Positions 18,012-28,491 of a stretch of 64,000 nt of DNA are shown piece by piece. Source of the stretch: Maritalea mobilis. GTDB lineage: Bacteria; Pseudomonadota; Alphaproteobacteria; Rhodobacterales; Rhodobacteraceae. How positions within the stretch are numbered: the first letter of the stretch is position 1; each line of letters starts with the position of its first letter. The position numbers and the translations under genes were made by a program. Where the stretch lies: NCBI RefSeq assembly GCF_019800885.1, contig NZ_JAHVKE010000002.1:496001-560000 (forward strand), written 5' to 3'. The notes under the pieces are model-generated. The model had not been told where the DNA came from, made no database searches, and saw only the letters and a list, made by a program, of their open reading frames with translations.

Positions 18012-18626
18012 TCAGGCGCGTTCGAGGGCAAGCCGGCCCGCAAGGAGCGCGAAGATCGCCGCGAAGCTGCGATTGAGCCAGGACATGACCTTGGCCGAGC
18101 CGAGGATCCAGTCCCGCGCGGCGGCGGCGAACAGGCCGTAAAGGACAAACACCACGAAGGTCATGGCCATGAAAGCCCCGCCAAGGAGCAGCGTTTCAAA
18201 CGTGACTGTCGCGGGGGTGCCGCTGAGAAAGGGCGTTAGAAGAGACAGGAAAAAGATCGACAGCTTGGGGTTCAGGATGTTGATGAGCGCCCCGCGGCGC
18301 GCCACGGCAAAGCCCGGTTCGGCCTCGGTTCTCGGCTCGACCCTGAGCGCCCCGCCCGATCGCAGCGCGCTCCAGGCGAGGTAAAGCAGGTAAGCCACGC
18401 CCGCGAATTTCACGATGTTGAACAGCACGGCCGAGGTATGCAGCACGGCGGCCAGCCCAAGTGTCGCCGCCAGAAGGTGCGGTACGATCCCGAAGGTGCA
18501 GCCAAGCGCCGCCCGGATCGACGGGATGCGCCCACGGCCCAAGCCGACGGCAAGCGTGTAGATGACGCCGTTGCCCGGCGCGATCACGACGACAAAAGCG
18601 GTGAGAAGGAATTGTGCCGAGATCAC
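18012..18626 (-). CDS. LysE/RhtB family amino-acid exporter
   Basis: A 204-residue inner-membrane protein with about six helices. The N-terminal VIAPGNGVIYTLAVGLGRGR matches the family motif (usually PGP, here PGN), and GALINILNPKLSIFFLSLL is the second hallmark. Members export amino acids or analogues by proton antiport; the substrate cannot be predicted. The GTG at 18626 lies five bases after the ispH stop and gives the usual N terminus; the longer open frame to 18857 runs antisense-free into ispH and is not real. Confidence 0.85.
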   Translation of the reverse strand: MISAQFLLTAFVVVIAPGNGVIYTLAVGLGRGRIPSIRAALGCTFGIVPHLLAATLGLAAVLHTSAVLFNIVKFAGVAYLLYLAWSALRSGGALRVEPRTEAEPGFAVARRGALINILNPKLSIFFLSLLTPFLSGTPATVTFETLLLGGAFMAMTFVVFVLYGLFAAAARDWILGSAKVMSWLNRSFAAIFALLAGRLALERA

Positions 18627-18631
18627 TGAGG

Positions 18632-19582
18632 TTACGCAGGTACGCGCAGGACGCGCGGCACCTTGAACTCGACGTTTTCCTTGGCGGTCTCGACCAGTTC
18701 GACCGTCACGTCGTAGCGGTCGCGAAACGCGTCGATCACCTCGTGCACAAGAATCTCGGGGGCACTGGCCCCGGCGGTGATGCCCAGCGTGGCGATGCCT
18801 TCCAACGCGCGCCAGTCGATATCGGTCGCCCGCTGCACCAGTTGCGCATAGTCGCATCCGGCGCGCGCGCCCACTTCGACCAAACGCTTGGAGTTCGACG
18901 AATTCGGCGCGCCGACCACCAGCATCGCGTCGGCCTTGGGCGCCATCGCCTTCACGGCTTCCTGACGGTTGGTCGTGGCGTAACAGATGTCTTCCTTGTG
19001 CGGGCCGACGATGTTGGGGAAGCGTTCCTTCAGCGCCGCCACGATATCGGCGGTGTCATCCAGCGACAGGGTCGTCTGCGTGACGAAGGCCAGCTGATCG
19101 GGGTCGCGCACCTCGACCGTGGCGACGTCGTCGACCGTCTCGACCAGCAGGACCTCGCCCTCGGGCAGTTGACCCATGGTGCCGATCGTCTCGGGATGGC
19201 CCTCGTGACCGATCATGATCATCTGAAGGCCATTTTCATGGTGACGCGCGGCCTCGATATGGACCTTGGACACAAGCGGGCAGGTGGCGTCGACATAGAC
19301 CATCTCGCGGCGCGCGGCCTCGGCCGGCACGGATTTGGGCACGCCATGGGCCGAGAAGATCACGGGCCGATCAAGGGGGCACTCGTCCAGTTCCTCGACG
19401 AAGACGGCGCCTTTCTCGCGCAGGTCGTCCACGACGAACTTGTTATGCACGATTTCGTGCCGCACGTAGACGGGGGCGCCCCATTTCTGCAGCGCCATTT
19501 CCACGATCTTGATGGCGCGATCCACGCCGGCGCAGAACCCGCGCGGCGCAGCAAGGTAGATGGTCAGTGGCGGCTTGGTCAT
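18632..19582 (-). CDS. ispH: 4-hydroxy-3-methylbut-2-enyl diphosphate reductase
   Basis: Iron-sulfur enzyme of the last MEP-pathway step, making IPP and DMAPP from HMBPP. The 316-residue protein has the three cluster cysteines in [19 protein letters not shown] and [13 protein letters not shown], and the substrate-binding His and Glu in FSAHGVPK. The ATG at 19582 is preceded by GAAGGGCC. With ispE and ispB, three isoprenoid genes lie within 15 kb. Confidence 0.96.
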   Translation of the reverse strand: MTKPPLTIYLAAPRGFCAGVDRAIKIVEMALQKWGAPVYVRHEIVHNKFVVDDLREKGAVFVEELDECPLDRPVIFSAHGVPKSVPAEAARREMVYVDATCPLVSKVHIEAARHHENGLQMIMIGHEGHPETIGTMGQLPEGEVLLVETVDDVATVEVRDPDQLAFVTQTTLSLDDTADIVAALKERFPNIVGPHKEDICYATTNRQEAVKAMAPKADAMLVVGAPNSSNSKRLVEVGARAGCDYAQLVQRATDIDWRALEGIATLGITAGASAPEILVHEVIDAFRDRYDVTVELVETAKENVEFKVPRVLRVPA

Positions 19583-19699
19583 GGTCTGGCCCTTCGGCGG
19601 CGAACGGTCCGGTTTTCTTTGGTCCAGAGGTAAAGGCAGGCGCGGTGCCCGTCCAGCCCGGGGATGCGATGCAGACTGACGCGGGGGCGCCGGTTCCGA

Positions 19700-19727
19700 A
19701 AAGGAAAACACCCGCCGGGGCGGGTGT
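19700..19727 (-). terminator. Rho-independent terminator after NYN gene
   Basis: Read leftward, an 8-base-pair stem (ACACCCGC/GCGGGTGT, loop of four) is followed by TTTTCCTTTT. It lies 28 bases past the stop of the NYN-domain gene and shields ispH from read-through. Confidence 0.85.
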
Positions 19728-19755
19728 CTCATGTCTTGGCGATGAAAGCTCGGGC

Positions 19756-20328
19756 TCAATCGACCTCAAGCTCTTCCTCTTCGCGCTCGGGGCGGGGTTC
19801 GCGCGGCGGGCGGCCGATCACTTCCTTGAGCTCGTCCAGCTCGATGAAATTGTCGGCCTGGCGGCGCAGGTCGTCGGCGATCATCGGCGGCTGGCTGCGG
19901 ATGGTCGAAACCACCGACACGCGCACGCCCTTGCGTTGCACCGCCTCGACCAGCGGCCGGAAATCGCCATCGCCCGAGAACAGGACGATGTGGTCCACAT
20001 GCTCGGCCATTTCCATCGCGTCCACGGCCAGTTCGATGTCCATGTTGCCCTTCACCTTGCGGCGGCCGGTGGAGTCGGTGAACTCCTTGGCGGGCTTCGT
20101 GACCATGGTGAAACCGTTGTAGTGGAGCCAATCGACCAGCGGCCGGATCGGCGAGTAGTCATCGTTTTCCAGAAGCGCGGTGTAGTAGAAGGCCCGCAGC
20201 AATTTGCCCCGCTGCATGAACTCCTGCCGCAGCAGTTTGTAATCGATGTCGAAGTTGAGAGCTTTGGCGGCCGCGTAGAGATTGGAGCCGTCGATGAAAA
20301 GCGCCAAGCGCTCGTCCCGATAGAACAT
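19756..20328 (-). CDS. NYN-domain (LabA/DUF88) protein, putative RNase
   Basis: A 190-residue cytosolic protein with a PIN-like NYN fold: [14 protein letters not shown] holds the first metal-binding Asp, and [20 protein letters not shown] the second acidic cluster. NYN proteins are predicted metal-dependent nucleases acting on RNA. The C terminus is very acidic (REEEELEVD end). ATG at 20328 was chosen since [15 protein letters not shown] is the standard start; the in-frame extension upstream lacks family similarity. Divergent from folK across a 292-base gap in which I see no other gene. Confidence 0.87.
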   Translation of the reverse strand: MFYRDERLALFIDGSNLYAAAKALNFDIDYKLLRQEFMQRGKLLRAFYYTALLENDDYSPIRPLVDWLHYNGFTMVTKPAKEFTDSTGRRKVKGNMDIELAVDAMEMAEHVDHIVLFSGDGDFRPLVEAVQRKGVRVSVVSTIRSQPPMIADDLRRQADNFIELDELKEVIGRPPREPRPEREEEELEVD

Positions 20329-20620
20329 TGCAAATATCCTATTGCGAATGTGACCCACGGTGGTGTCCCCGCCGGTGAGTGAAGCCGGCGCCCCGCGTGG
20401 CGTGAATGGACGGAAAATAGGCATTTGAGAAACAGACGCAAGGCCGAGGGTCCTAATGAACGTTACGTCCGCATAGTTCCGCTGCCGCACGCCAGGCACG
20501 GCGGCGGAAATCCTCCTGCCCCAAGGCCTGCGAACTGGCCATGCCAGAGAGATGAGATTGCAATCATCTTGCTGCCGCTGTCATAAGGCCGGGCCGTTTG
20601 TGTCCTGCCGGATTGCCCTC

Positions 20621-21235
20621 ATGCCGCTTCCCATCGATGCTACTCCGTTGTCGGCCGAGATTTCCAACGCCGACACCACGGTCTTTGTCGGGTTGGGCGC
20701 GAACCTGCCCGGCCCTTTCGGGGCGGCTGCCGAATCGGTGCGTCACGCGACGGAACGGTTGAGGGGCTTGGCGGATGACGTTCTCCATGGCGGTACGCTT
20801 TACAGCAGCCCGGCCTATCCTGCCGGCAATGGCCCTGACTATGTCAACGCGGTGCTGGCCGTGCGGGCCGTTGATACCTTTCGTTTCGTGGCGAATGCGT
20901 TTGGCATCGAGGCCGAGTTCAACCGCGAAAAGGACCGGGCCGCCGGACGATGGGCGCCCCGTGCGATTGATATCGACATCGTCGCGATCGGGGGAAAGAT
21001 CCTGCCTGATCCCGCACGGCATGCGGCCCTCCGCGCGAAAGCGCCTTTCGACCGGGTCCTGACAGACGAGGGGCTTGTCGTCCCACATCCGGCCATGCAG
21101 GAACGCGCCTTCGTCTTGAAACCGATGGCGTTTTTCGCGCCCTCATGGCGGCATCCGGCGCTGGACCGGACCGCGCTCGAGTTGGCCGAGGCGCTCCCGG
21201 CGGATGAACTGGACGCCGTCACGGCGATCACGTGA
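20621..21235 (+). CDS. folK: 2-amino-4-hydroxy-6-hydroxymethyldihydropteridine diphosphokinase
   Basis: Cytosolic folate-synthesis enzyme that transfers pyrophosphate from ATP to hydroxymethyl-dihydropterin. VFVGLGANLPGP is the N-terminal motif, and RWAPRAIDIDIVAIG holds the conserved Arg and the two Asp that bind magnesium; VVPHPAMQERAFVLKP is the C-terminal signature. The product is 204 residues from ATG 20621; an upstream in-frame ATG at 20552 with AGAGAG before it would add a Cys-rich, unconserved 23 residues, so the start is uncertain. Confidence 0.9.
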   Translation: MPLPIDATPLSAEISNADTTVFVGLGANLPGPFGAAAESVRHATERLRGLADDVLHGGTLYSSPAYPAGNGPDYVNAVLAVRAVDTFRFVANAFGIEAEFNREKDRAAGRWAPRAIDIDIVAIGGKILPDPARHAALRAKAPFDRVLTDEGLVVPHPAMQERAFVLKPMAFFAPSWRHPALDRTALELAEALPADELDAVTAIT

Positions 21236-21310
21236 ATTGCGGTTGTCAATAGGCCGCGACGCCTTTATGTAAGCCGTTCGAGATTATCCCAAGCAAGGTC
21301 GGAGTGCTCC

Positions 21311-21664
21311 ATGGCCCGCGTGACGGTTGAAGACTGCGTTGACAAGGTACCGAACCGGTTCGAACTGGTGATGCTCGCCTCGCATCGGGCGCGCGAAATC
21401 GCCTCGGGCGCGGCGCTGACCGTCGACCGCGACAACGACAAGAACCCCGTCGTTGCCCTGCGCGAGATCGCAGAAGAGACGCAAAGCGCCGAGGACCTGC
21501 GCGAGCGTCTGATCGAAAGCCACCAGACCCAGATCGAGGTCGATGAACCCGAAGAAGACGCCATGGCGCTTCTGCAAGGTGTGGAACGTGATCGTCCGGC
21601 CGACAACGACATGGACGAAGAGCAGATGCTGCGCGCCTTGATGGAAGCGCAGGGGCAGAAGTAA
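21311..21664 (+). CDS. rpoZ: DNA-directed RNA polymerase subunit omega
   Basis: A 117-residue small subunit that helps fold beta-prime and forms part of a ppGpp site. [20 protein letters not shown] and [15 protein letters not shown] are the omega signature, followed by an acidic tail as in other alphaproteobacteria. It lies just upstream of the Rel/SpoT homologue, the classic rpoZ-spoT order, 42 bases apart. Confidence 0.96.
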   Translation: MARVTVEDCVDKVPNRFELVMLASHRAREIASGAALTVDRDNDKNPVVALREIAEETQSAEDLRERLIESHQTQIEVDEPEEDAMALLQGVERDRPADNDMDEEQMLRALMEAQGQK

Positions 21665-21706
21665 CCCGCCGGTGCCCCCGGCGTTGGTGGGGATGACGAC
21701 CCGGTC

Positions 21707-23830
21707 ATGATCGACGCCGACGACCTGCTCAGTCTGGTCAAGAATTACAATCCAAAGACCAACGAGGCGCTGATTCGCGGCGCCTACGACTATGCCAAGA
21801 AGATGCATGAGGGGCAGACGCGCCATTCCGGCGAGCCCTATTTCACGCATCCCGTCGCGGTCGCGGCCATCCTGACGGAACAGCGGCTGGATGACGCGAC
21901 CATTGCGACGGCGCTGCTTCATGACACGATCGAGGACACCAAGGGCACCTATGCCGAAGTGGCCGAAAAATTCGGGCGCGACGTGGCCGAACTGGTGGAT
22001 GGCGTCACCAAGCTGACGAACCTCGAACTCTCCAGTCGCGAGACCAAGCAGGCCGAGAATTTTCGCAAGCTGTTCATGGCCATGTCCAAGGATCTGCGCG
22101 TGATCCTGGTCAAGCTGGCGGACCGTCTGCACAATATGCGCACCATCCGCCACATGCCGCCCGAGAAGCAGGCGAAGAAGGCGCATGAAACCATGGACAT
22201 CTATGCACCGCTGGCCGGTCGCATGGGGATGCAATGGATGCGCGAGGAGTTGGAAGACCTCGCCTTCCGCGTCCTGAACCCCGAGGCGCGCGCCTCGATC
22301 ATCCGCCGGTTCATCACGCTGCAGAAGGAAACCGGCGACGTCATCCCCAAGATCACCGAGGATATCGAGACGGTCCTCGAAAAACATGGTGTGAAGGCCG
22401 ACGTCTTCGGGCGCGCGAAAAAGCCGTTCTCGATCTGGCGCAAGATGCAGGAAAAGCAGCTCGCCTTTTCGCGGCTGTCGGACATTTACGGCTTCCGCGT
22501 CATCACCGAGACCGAGGATGACTGCTACCGCGTTCTGGGCGCGATCCACCAGCGCTGGCGCGCGGTGCCGACCCGGTTCAAGGATTACATCAGCCAGCCG
22601 AAATCGAACGGCTATCGCTCGATCCACACGACGGTGTCCGGTCGTGACGGCAAGCGGGTCGAGGTGCAGATCCGCACCCGGCAGATGCATGAGGTGGCCG
22701 AGGCAGGCGTGGCCGCGCACTGGTCCTACCGCGACGGGGTGCGGGCGCAGAACCCCTTCGCCGTCGATCCGGCGAAGTGGCTCGAAAGCCTGACCGAGCG
22801 GTTCGAGAATGCCGAGGATCACGACGAGTTCCTCGAGCATGTGAAGCTCGAGATGTATTCCGACCAGGTGTTCTGCTTCACGCCCAAGGGCGATGTGGTC
22901 AAACTCCCCAAGGGGGCGACGCCCATCGATTTCGCCTATTCGATCCACACCCGCATCGGGCATAGCTGCGTGGGCGCCAAGGTCGACGGGCTGCGCGTGC
23001 CGCTCTGGACGCGGCTGAAGAACGGCCAATCGGTCGAGATCATCACCGCCGAGGGGCAGACGCCACAGGCGACCTGGCTCGACATCGTGGCGACGGGCCG
23101 GGCCAAAGCCGCAATCCGGCGCAACCTGCGCGAGGTCGATCGCGAACGCTACATCAAGCTGGGGCGCGAACTGGCCCGCGTCGCCTTCGAGCAGATCAAC
23201 AAGCGCGCCACCGAAAAGGCGCTGACGACTGCCGCTAAGATGCTGAACCTCAAGGAAGCCGACGAGGTTCTGGCGCGCATCGGCTCGGCCGAACTGTCGG
23301 CGCGGCAGGTGGTCTCGACCCTCTACCCCGAGTTGGTCAACGACGATATCGGCGGCGAGATCGAGGAACGCCGCGCGGTGATCGGCTTGCCACCGGGCGC
23401 CGAGACGCGCCGCGCGCAATGCTGCCAGCCCGTGCCCGGCGAACGCATCGTCGGCATCACCTATCCCGGCAAGGGCCCGATCGTGCACGCCATCGATTGC
23501 GAGGCGCTGGCCGATTTCGACGACACGCCCGAGCGCTGGATCGATCTACATTGGACCGAAGGCCGGCATGCGCCCACGCATAATGTGACCCTCGATGTCA
23601 CCCTCTCGCACCAAAAGGGCACGTTGGGGCGCATCTGCACATTGATCGGTGAACAGAACGCAAATATCTCGGATCTGCATTTCATTGATCGCAAACCGGA
23701 TTTCTACCGTATCCTTGTCGACGTGGAAGTGCGGGATGCCGAGCATCTTCACGCGGTGATGATGGCGGTCGAAGCCGATAGCGACGTGGCCAACATGGCG
23801 CGCGTGAGGGACCTCGACCGCCGCCCCTGA
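21707..23830 (+). CDS. rsh: bifunctional (p)ppGpp synthetase/hydrolase (Rel/SpoT homologue)
   Basis: Cytosolic stringent-response enzyme. The 707-residue protein has in order: HD hydrolase domain (HPVAVAAIL, ALLHDTIEDT), synthetase domain (RLSDIYGFRVITETEDDCY, SNGYRSIHTTV), TGS domain (VFCFTPKGDVVKLPKGATPI), a zinc-finger/RIS region (ETRRAQCCQPVPGERI) and a C-terminal ACT domain. The hydrolase HD pair is intact, so both activities are expected. It follows rpoZ, and is probably the only long Rel/SpoT enzyme in such a genome. Confidence 0.95.
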   Translation: MIDADDLLSLVKNYNPKTNEALIRGAYDYAKKMHEGQTRHSGEPYFTHPVAVAAILTEQRLDDATIATALLHDTIEDTKGTYAEVAEKFGRDVAELVDGVTKLTNLELSSRETKQAENFRKLFMAMSKDLRVILVKLADRLHNMRTIRHMPPEKQAKKAHETMDIYAPLAGRMGMQWMREELEDLAFRVLNPEARASIIRRFITLQKETGDVIPKITEDIETVLEKHGVKADVFGRAKKPFSIWRKMQEKQLAFSRLSDIYGFRVITETEDDCYRVLGAIHQRWRAVPTRFKDYISQPKSNGYRSIHTTVSGRDGKRVEVQIRTRQMHEVAEAGVAAHWSYRDGVRAQNPFAVDPAKWLESLTERFENAEDHDEFLEHVKLEMYSDQVFCFTPKGDVVKLPKGATPIDFAYSIHTRIGHSCVGAKVDGLRVPLWTRLKNGQSVEIITAEGQTPQATWLDIVATGRAKAAIRRNLREVDRERYIKLGRELARVAFEQINKRATEKALTTAAKMLNLKEADEVLARIGSAELSARQVVSTLYPELVNDDIGGEIEERRAVIGLPPGAETRRAQCCQPVPGERIVGITYPGKGPIVHAIDCEALADFDDTPERWIDLHWTEGRHAPTHNVTLDVTLSHQKGTLGRICTLIGEQNANISDLHFIDRKPDFYRILVDVEVRDAEHLHAVMMAVEADSDVANMARVRDLDRRP

Positions 23831-23896
23831 CGGGGTGCGCGGGCAAGAGACGGTCTTGCGACGTGTCGCGGGTCCGAGAAGGAGAGGAAGGGCGTC

Positions 23897-24535
23897 TTGG
23901 TCTTCAAGAGGCGAGACCCAAGGTCGTGGCCAAGGCTCATGGTCGAGGCGTTCTGGCCCCGTGGCGGCTGGGGCCGGGCCTTCCAGTATGTGCAGCACCG
24001 TGTGCGCCGCCTTCCGGGAACACCCGAACAGATTGCCCGCGGCGTCTTTGCCGGGGCCTTCACGATCTTCACGCCGTTTTTCGGCCTGCACTTCTTCGTG
24101 GCGGCCTTGCTGGCCAAGGTCATGCGCGGCTCGATCCTCGCCGCGCTCCTCGCGACCTTCCTGGGCAACCCGCTGACCTATGTGCCGATCGCGATCATTT
24201 CGTTGCAGACAGGTCATTTCTTCCTGGGCACTAGCCCAAGGGGCGAAGTCGACGAATCGATCTTTGCCAAGTTCGGCGGCGCAGCGGGTGATCTGTGGCA
24301 CAACATGATCGCTGTTTTCACCCCGGCACAGGCGCATTGGGGTGACCTGCGGATCTTCTATAACGATGTATTCTTCCCGTGGATGGTGGGCGGGATCGCG
24401 CCCGGCCTTATCTGTGCCCTGACCTGCTATTACATCAGCGTTACGGTGATCCGCGCATACCAGAAACGGCGCGCGGCCAAGCTGCGGCAGAAGATGGAAA
24501 AACTTAGTCGTCAGGCTGAGGTCGAAAGGGGTTGA
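23897..24535 (+). CDS. DUF2062 membrane protein
   Basis: A 212-residue protein with a basic N-terminal region and three hydrophobic segments (about 50-72, 80-108 and 155-185). [19 protein letters not shown] and [12 protein letters not shown] are typical of DUF2062. Function unknown. The start is a TTG at 23897, preceded by GGAGAGGAAGGG; homologues begin VFKRRDPR in the same way. It ends one base before the pdxJ start codon, so it is co-translated with it. Confidence 0.82.
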   Translation: MVFKRRDPRSWPRLMVEAFWPRGGWGRAFQYVQHRVRRLPGTPEQIARGVFAGAFTIFTPFFGLHFFVAALLAKVMRGSILAALLATFLGNPLTYVPIAIISLQTGHFFLGTSPRGEVDESIFAKFGGAAGDLWHNMIAVFTPAQAHWGDLRIFYNDVFFPWMVGGIAPGLICALTCYYISVTVIRAYQKRRAAKLRQKMEKLSRQAEVERG

Positions 24536-24536
24536 G

Positions 24537-25283
24537 ATGAGCGAGCGCGAACTGAGACTGGGCGTCAACATTGACCATGTGGCCACGCTTCGGAATGCCC
24601 GTGGCGGCGCGGTGCCTGACCCGGTCCGTGCGGCCGTCATGGCGCAAGAGGCCGGGGCGGACGGGATCACCGCCCATCTGCGCGAGGATCGCCGGCACAT
24701 TCGCGACGCCGATATCGACGCGATCATGCAGGCGATCTCGATCCCGCTGAACTTCGAGATGGCCGCCACTGACGAGATGCAGAAAATCGCGCTGGCCCAC
24801 CGCCCGCACGCCGCCTGTATCGTGCCCGAACGCCGCGAAGAGCGTACGACCGAGGGTGGCCTAGAAGTGGCGGCAGACCAGAACCGCTTGGCCGATTTCA
24901 TCGCGCCGCTGCGCGAGGCCGGGATCCGCGTGTCGCTGTTCATCGCGCCGGACCCGGCCCAGATCGAGGCGGCGCATCGTATCGGCGCGCCCGTGATCGA
25001 GCTGCATACCGGCGCCTATTGCGACCATCATGCCGATGGCGATTTTGCTGCACGGGATGCGGAGCTCGCCCGCCTGATCGACGGGGCGAAACAGGCCGCG
25101 GACCTCGGGCTCGAGGTCCATATGGGGCACGGCTTGACCTATGACACGGTCACGCCCGTCGCCGAATTGCCCGAGGTGAAAGAACTCAACATCGGGCATT
25201 TCCTGATCGGCGAGGCGGTGTTTGTCGGCTTGCCGGCTGCCATTGCGGAAATGCGCCGAATGATGGAGGCTGCGCGCACCTGA
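24537..25283 (+). CDS. pdxJ: pyridoxine 5'-phosphate synthase
   Basis: Cytosolic TIM-barrel enzyme that joins 1-deoxyxylulose 5-phosphate with 3-amino-2-oxopropyl phosphate to form vitamin B6. The 248-residue protein shows [29 protein letters not shown], the catalytic Glu in NFEMA and [14 protein letters not shown], all family hallmarks. It starts one base after the DUF2062 stop. Confidence 0.96.
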   Translation: MSERELRLGVNIDHVATLRNARGGAVPDPVRAAVMAQEAGADGITAHLREDRRHIRDADIDAIMQAISIPLNFEMAATDEMQKIALAHRPHAACIVPERREERTTEGGLEVAADQNRLADFIAPLREAGIRVSLFIAPDPAQIEAAHRIGAPVIELHTGAYCDHHADGDFAARDAELARLIDGAKQAADLGLEVHMGHGLTYDTVTPVAELPEVKELNIGHFLIGEAVFVGLPAAIAEMRRMMEAART

Positions 25284-25423
25284 TTGCCGCCGATCCAGAC
25301 CCGGAGATCACACGTGCCGACATTCCCCAGAACCGGCTTCGCCGACGGCGGGTCCTTTGATCCGTCATCGGTGTCACCGCGCGCCGCTCGTGAACTTCAG
25401 AAGACCGTGACAAGAGACGCCCC

Positions 25424-25876
25424 ATGATCCTCGGCATCGGCACCGACCTCGCGAATATCGAGCGGATTCAAAAGGCCCTCGACCGGTTCGGCGACCGGTT
25501 TCGCAACCGCGTGTTCACCGTGACCGAACAGACCCGGGCCGAGCGGATGAAAGACCCCGCCTCTACCTATGCCAAGCGCTGGGCCGCCAAGGAGGCCTGT
25601 TCAAAGGCCTTGGGCACCGGCCTGCGCATGGGGATCGCGTGGCGCGACATGGCGGTCACCAACCTGCAATCCGGTCAGCCGGTGATGGAGGTCACGGGCT
25701 GGGCCAAGGAGCGGTTGGAGCAGATGACGCCCGATGGCCATAGCGCCGTCATCCATGTCAGCCTGACCGACGATCACCCCTGGGCACAGGCCTATGTCGT
25801 GATCGAGGCCCTGCCCGAGGAAGAAGCCGACAAGCGCCCGCAAATCGGCCCGGTCAGCCGCCGCCGTTTGTCCTAG
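25424..25876 (+). CDS. acpS: holo-[acyl-carrier-protein] synthase
   Basis: Transfers 4'-phosphopantetheine from CoA to acyl carrier protein. The 150-residue protein begins [15 protein letters not shown] with the metal-binding Asp8, and has [16 protein letters not shown] with the catalytic Glu and Lys. It is about a dozen residues longer than most AcpS at the C terminus. It sits 140 bases after pdxJ and before lepB, a common order in the group. Confidence 0.94.
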   Translation: MILGIGTDLANIERIQKALDRFGDRFRNRVFTVTEQTRAERMKDPASTYAKRWAAKEACSKALGTGLRMGIAWRDMAVTNLQSGQPVMEVTGWAKERLEQMTPDGHSAVIHVSLTDDHPWAQAYVVIEALPEEEADKRPQIGPVSRRRLS

Positions 25877-25961
25877 CGGGCGGGCTTGCTTGACTCGCGC
25901 TCGCGCGACCCGCATGAACCCGCCAGAACGACGAGAGGCAGGCAGCGAAAGGGCAACACCC

Positions 25962-26750
25962 ATGGCAGCGTCGAACGCCAAGAAAGACGGCATCTGGGAG
26001 ACGGTGAAAACCATCGTCTACGCGCTCCTGATTGCGGGCGTGTTTCGCACCCTGTTCTTTCAGCCCTTCTGGATCCCGTCAGGGTCGATGAAGGACACGC
26101 TGCTGATCGGGGATTTCCTGTTCGTCAACAAGATGGCCTACGGCTATTCGCGCCATTCCTGCCCGTTCTCGATGTGTCCCTTCGATGGCCGCATTTTCGG
26201 GCGCGAGCCCGAGCGGGGCGATGTCGTCGTCTTCCGCCACCCGGTGAATGGCGAGGATTTCATCAAGCGGGTGATCGGCCTGCCCGGCGACCGCGTGCAG
26301 GTGATCGACGGGCTTTTGCACATCAACGGGGACCCGGTCGAGGTGACGCCCGAAGCGCCCTTCGAAGAGGTTTACGAACGCCAGGGCCCCATCGGCCATC
26401 TGCCGCGCTGTTCCAACGCCCCTGTCGGCGAAGGCGCAATCTGCGAGAAAGAGGCCGCGACCGAAACCCTGCCGGGCGGTGTCAGCCACTCCGTCCTGAA
26501 CATCCAGGATGGCACGCGCGGCGACAACACGCCGGAATACGTCGTGCCCGAGGGGCACTACTTCGTGATGGGCGACAACCGCGACAACTCCATCGACTCG
26601 CGCTTTCCGCAATCGGTCGGCGGTGTCGGCTTCGTCCCGTTCGAAAACCTGCTTGGCCGGGCGGATCGCGTGATCTTCTCTTCCGCCGGGCAGCGCATGA
26701 TCTATTTCTGGACATGGCGGTCTGACCGCTTCTTCCACCGGATCGATTGA
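25962..26750 (+). CDS. lepB: signal peptidase I
   Basis: Inner-membrane serine protease that removes signal peptides. The 262-residue protein has one N-terminal membrane helix (about 12-34), the catalytic Ser42 in [16 protein letters not shown] and Lys102 in [12 protein letters not shown], and the [11 protein letters not shown] box. A Cys-rich insert ([12 protein letters not shown]) sits between them, usual in alphaproteobacteria. ATG 25962 places the helix at the N terminus; an in-frame ATG 24 codons upstream is less likely. Confidence 0.95.
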   Translation: MAASNAKKDGIWETVKTIVYALLIAGVFRTLFFQPFWIPSGSMKDTLLIGDFLFVNKMAYGYSRHSCPFSMCPFDGRIFGREPERGDVVVFRHPVNGEDFIKRVIGLPGDRVQVIDGLLHINGDPVEVTPEAPFEEVYERQGPIGHLPRCSNAPVGEGAICEKEAATETLPGGVSHSVLNIQDGTRGDNTPEYVVPEGHYFVMGDNRDNSIDSRFPQSVGGVGFVPFENLLGRADRVIFSSAGQRMIYFWTWRSDRFFHRID

Positions 26751-26752
26751 CC

Positions 26753-27439
26753 ATGGCGCTGTCGCGCGAGATTTCGGCCTTCTGCGAGCGGGTGGGGCAC
26801 CAGTTCCAAGACCCCGATCTGATCCTGCGCGCGCTGACCCATTCCTCGCTGTCCTCGCCCACGCGCCCGGACAATCAGCGCCTTGAATTCCTGGGGGACA
26901 GGGTCCTTGGCCTTGTCATGGCCGAGGCCGTGCTCAAGCGCGACAGAGCAGCCAAGGAAGGGCAGCTTGCGCCGCGCTTCAACGCGCTCGTCCGCAAGGA
27001 AGCCTGTGCCGAGGTGGCGCGCGAGATCGACCTTGGCGCGGTCCTGCGGCTTGGCAAATCCGAGATGACCACGGGTGGCCGGCGCAAGACGGCGCTTCTG
27101 GGGGATGCGATGGAGGCGGTGATCGCCGCCATCTACCTCGATGCCGGGTTCGACGTGGCGCGCGATGTGGTGTTGCGGCTCTGGGGCGATCGCCTCGACC
27201 GCGTGGCCGAGGATGCGCGCGATCCCAAGACGACGTTGCAGGAATGGGCGCAGGCGCGCGGTCAGACGCCGCCCCGTTATGTCGAGCTGGACCGGACAGG
27301 CCCCGATCACGCCCCGGTCTTCACGGTCGAGGTGCGCATGGATTCGGGCGAGACCGCCCGTGCCGAGGCGCGCGTGAAACGGCAAGCCGAACAGGCCGCC
27401 GCGCGCGCGCTGATGGAGCGGTTGAGCAAAGGCGACTGA
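26753..27439 (+). CDS. rnc: ribonuclease III
   Basis: Cytosolic double-strand RNA endonuclease that processes rRNA and mRNA. The 228-residue protein has the signature [14 protein letters not shown], catalytic acidic residues in [15 protein letters not shown], and a C-terminal double-strand RNA-binding domain ([20 protein letters not shown]). The ATG at 26753 comes two bases after the lepB stop; a TTG overlapping that stop (26747) is an alternative. The rnc-era-recO order is conserved, here interrupted by the opposed argC. Confidence 0.95.
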   Translation: MALSREISAFCERVGHQFQDPDLILRALTHSSLSSPTRPDNQRLEFLGDRVLGLVMAEAVLKRDRAAKEGQLAPRFNALVRKEACAEVAREIDLGAVLRLGKSEMTTGGRRKTALLGDAMEAVIAAIYLDAGFDVARDVVLRLWGDRLDRVAEDARDPKTTLQEWAQARGQTPPRYVELDRTGPDHAPVFTVEVRMDSGETARAEARVKRQAEQAAARALMERLSKGD

Positions 27440-27445
27440 CCCGCC

Positions 27446-28360
27446 TCAAAGGCCCAGCGTTTCGTCCAGCCCCAGCATGATGTTGAGGTTCTGAACCGCC
27501 GCCCCGGAGGCGCCCTTGCCAAGGTTGTCCAGCACCGCGATCAGCACCGTCGCCCCGGTCTCGGGGTCGCCATCCACGGTCAGTTCCATGCGGTTGGTGT
27601 CGTTCAGGCGGCGCGGGTCGATCCGGTCGCCCAATGCTTCGCGCTCGACCACCGAGACGAAGGGCGAGCCGTCGTAATGCGCGGCCAGCGCCTCCAGGGC
27701 CTCGGCAGCGAAGCCCGGCGCGCCATGCCATGGCACCTGCACGATCATGCCCTGCGCGAACTGGCCGACGGATGGCACGAAGATCGGGCGTTTTTCGAGG
27801 CCCGAATGCACCTGCATCTCGGGCAGATGCTTGTGCGCCTGCCCGGTGGCATAGACGAAGCTGCCCGATGCCGTGCCATCCTCGAATTCCGCGATCAGGG
27901 ATTTGCCGCCGCCGGTATAGCCGGAAATGGCGTTGATCGTCAGCGCCGCATCGGCGGGCAACAGGCCGGCTGCAACCAGCGGACGGATCAACCCGATGGC
28001 GCCGGTCGGGTAACAGCCGGGGTTGGAGACGTATTTCGCCGATGCGATCCGCTCCCGCGCCTCGGGCGACATCTCGGCAAAGCCGTAGGCCCAGTCGGGA
28101 TCGACCCGGTGCGCGGTCGAAGCGTCGATCACGCGGCAGGGCTGCGCATCGAGGTCGGGCTTGATCTCGTGCACGGCGGCATCGGGCAGGCACAGGATGG
28201 CCACATCCGCCTCGGCAAAGGCCGACAGGCGCGCCAGCCTTGACTTGCGCTGTTCCTCGGGCAGCGAGATCAGCGTGATATCCTCGCGCGGTTCCAACCG
28301 CGCCCGGATCTGCAAGCCGGTGGTTCCCACCTCGCCGTCGATGAACACTTTCGCTGTCAT
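27446..28360 (-). CDS. argC: N-acetyl-gamma-glutamyl-phosphate reductase, type 2
   Basis: Third enzyme of arginine synthesis, reducing N-acetylglutamyl phosphate with NADPH. The 304-residue product belongs to the short type 2 form: it starts AKVFIDGEVGTTGLQIRARL and has the catalytic Cys in YVSNPGCYPTGAIGL and the GGGKSLI loop. ATG at 28360. It is transcribed against its neighbours and its stop is six bases from the rnc stop. Confidence 0.94.
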   Translation of the reverse strand: MTAKVFIDGEVGTTGLQIRARLEPREDITLISLPEEQRKSRLARLSAFAEADVAILCLPDAAVHEIKPDLDAQPCRVIDASTAHRVDPDWAYGFAEMSPEARERIASAKYVSNPGCYPTGAIGLIRPLVAAGLLPADAALTINAISGYTGGGKSLIAEFEDGTASGSFVYATGQAHKHLPEMQVHSGLEKRPIFVPSVGQFAQGMIVQVPWHGAPGFAAEALEALAAHYDGSPFVSVVEREALGDRIDPRRLNDTNRMELTVDGDPETGATVLIAVLDNLGKGASGAAVQNLNIMLGLDETLGL

Positions 28361-28491
28361 GGACCCGGTCCCCTGTCTGTTTCGCGCTAACCTATGCCCG
28401 CTGACGAGGGGCGCCTCAACTGTCACTTGTAGCCAAGCGCCGCGGGATGGGCTATGGCCCACGGCCAAACCCCACGTCGGAGCAGCACAGC

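Noticed and set aside
21284-23488. Antisense open frame of 734 codons opposite rsh
   Set aside because: Shadow of a full-length Rel/SpoT gene; no domain pattern or ribosome site.
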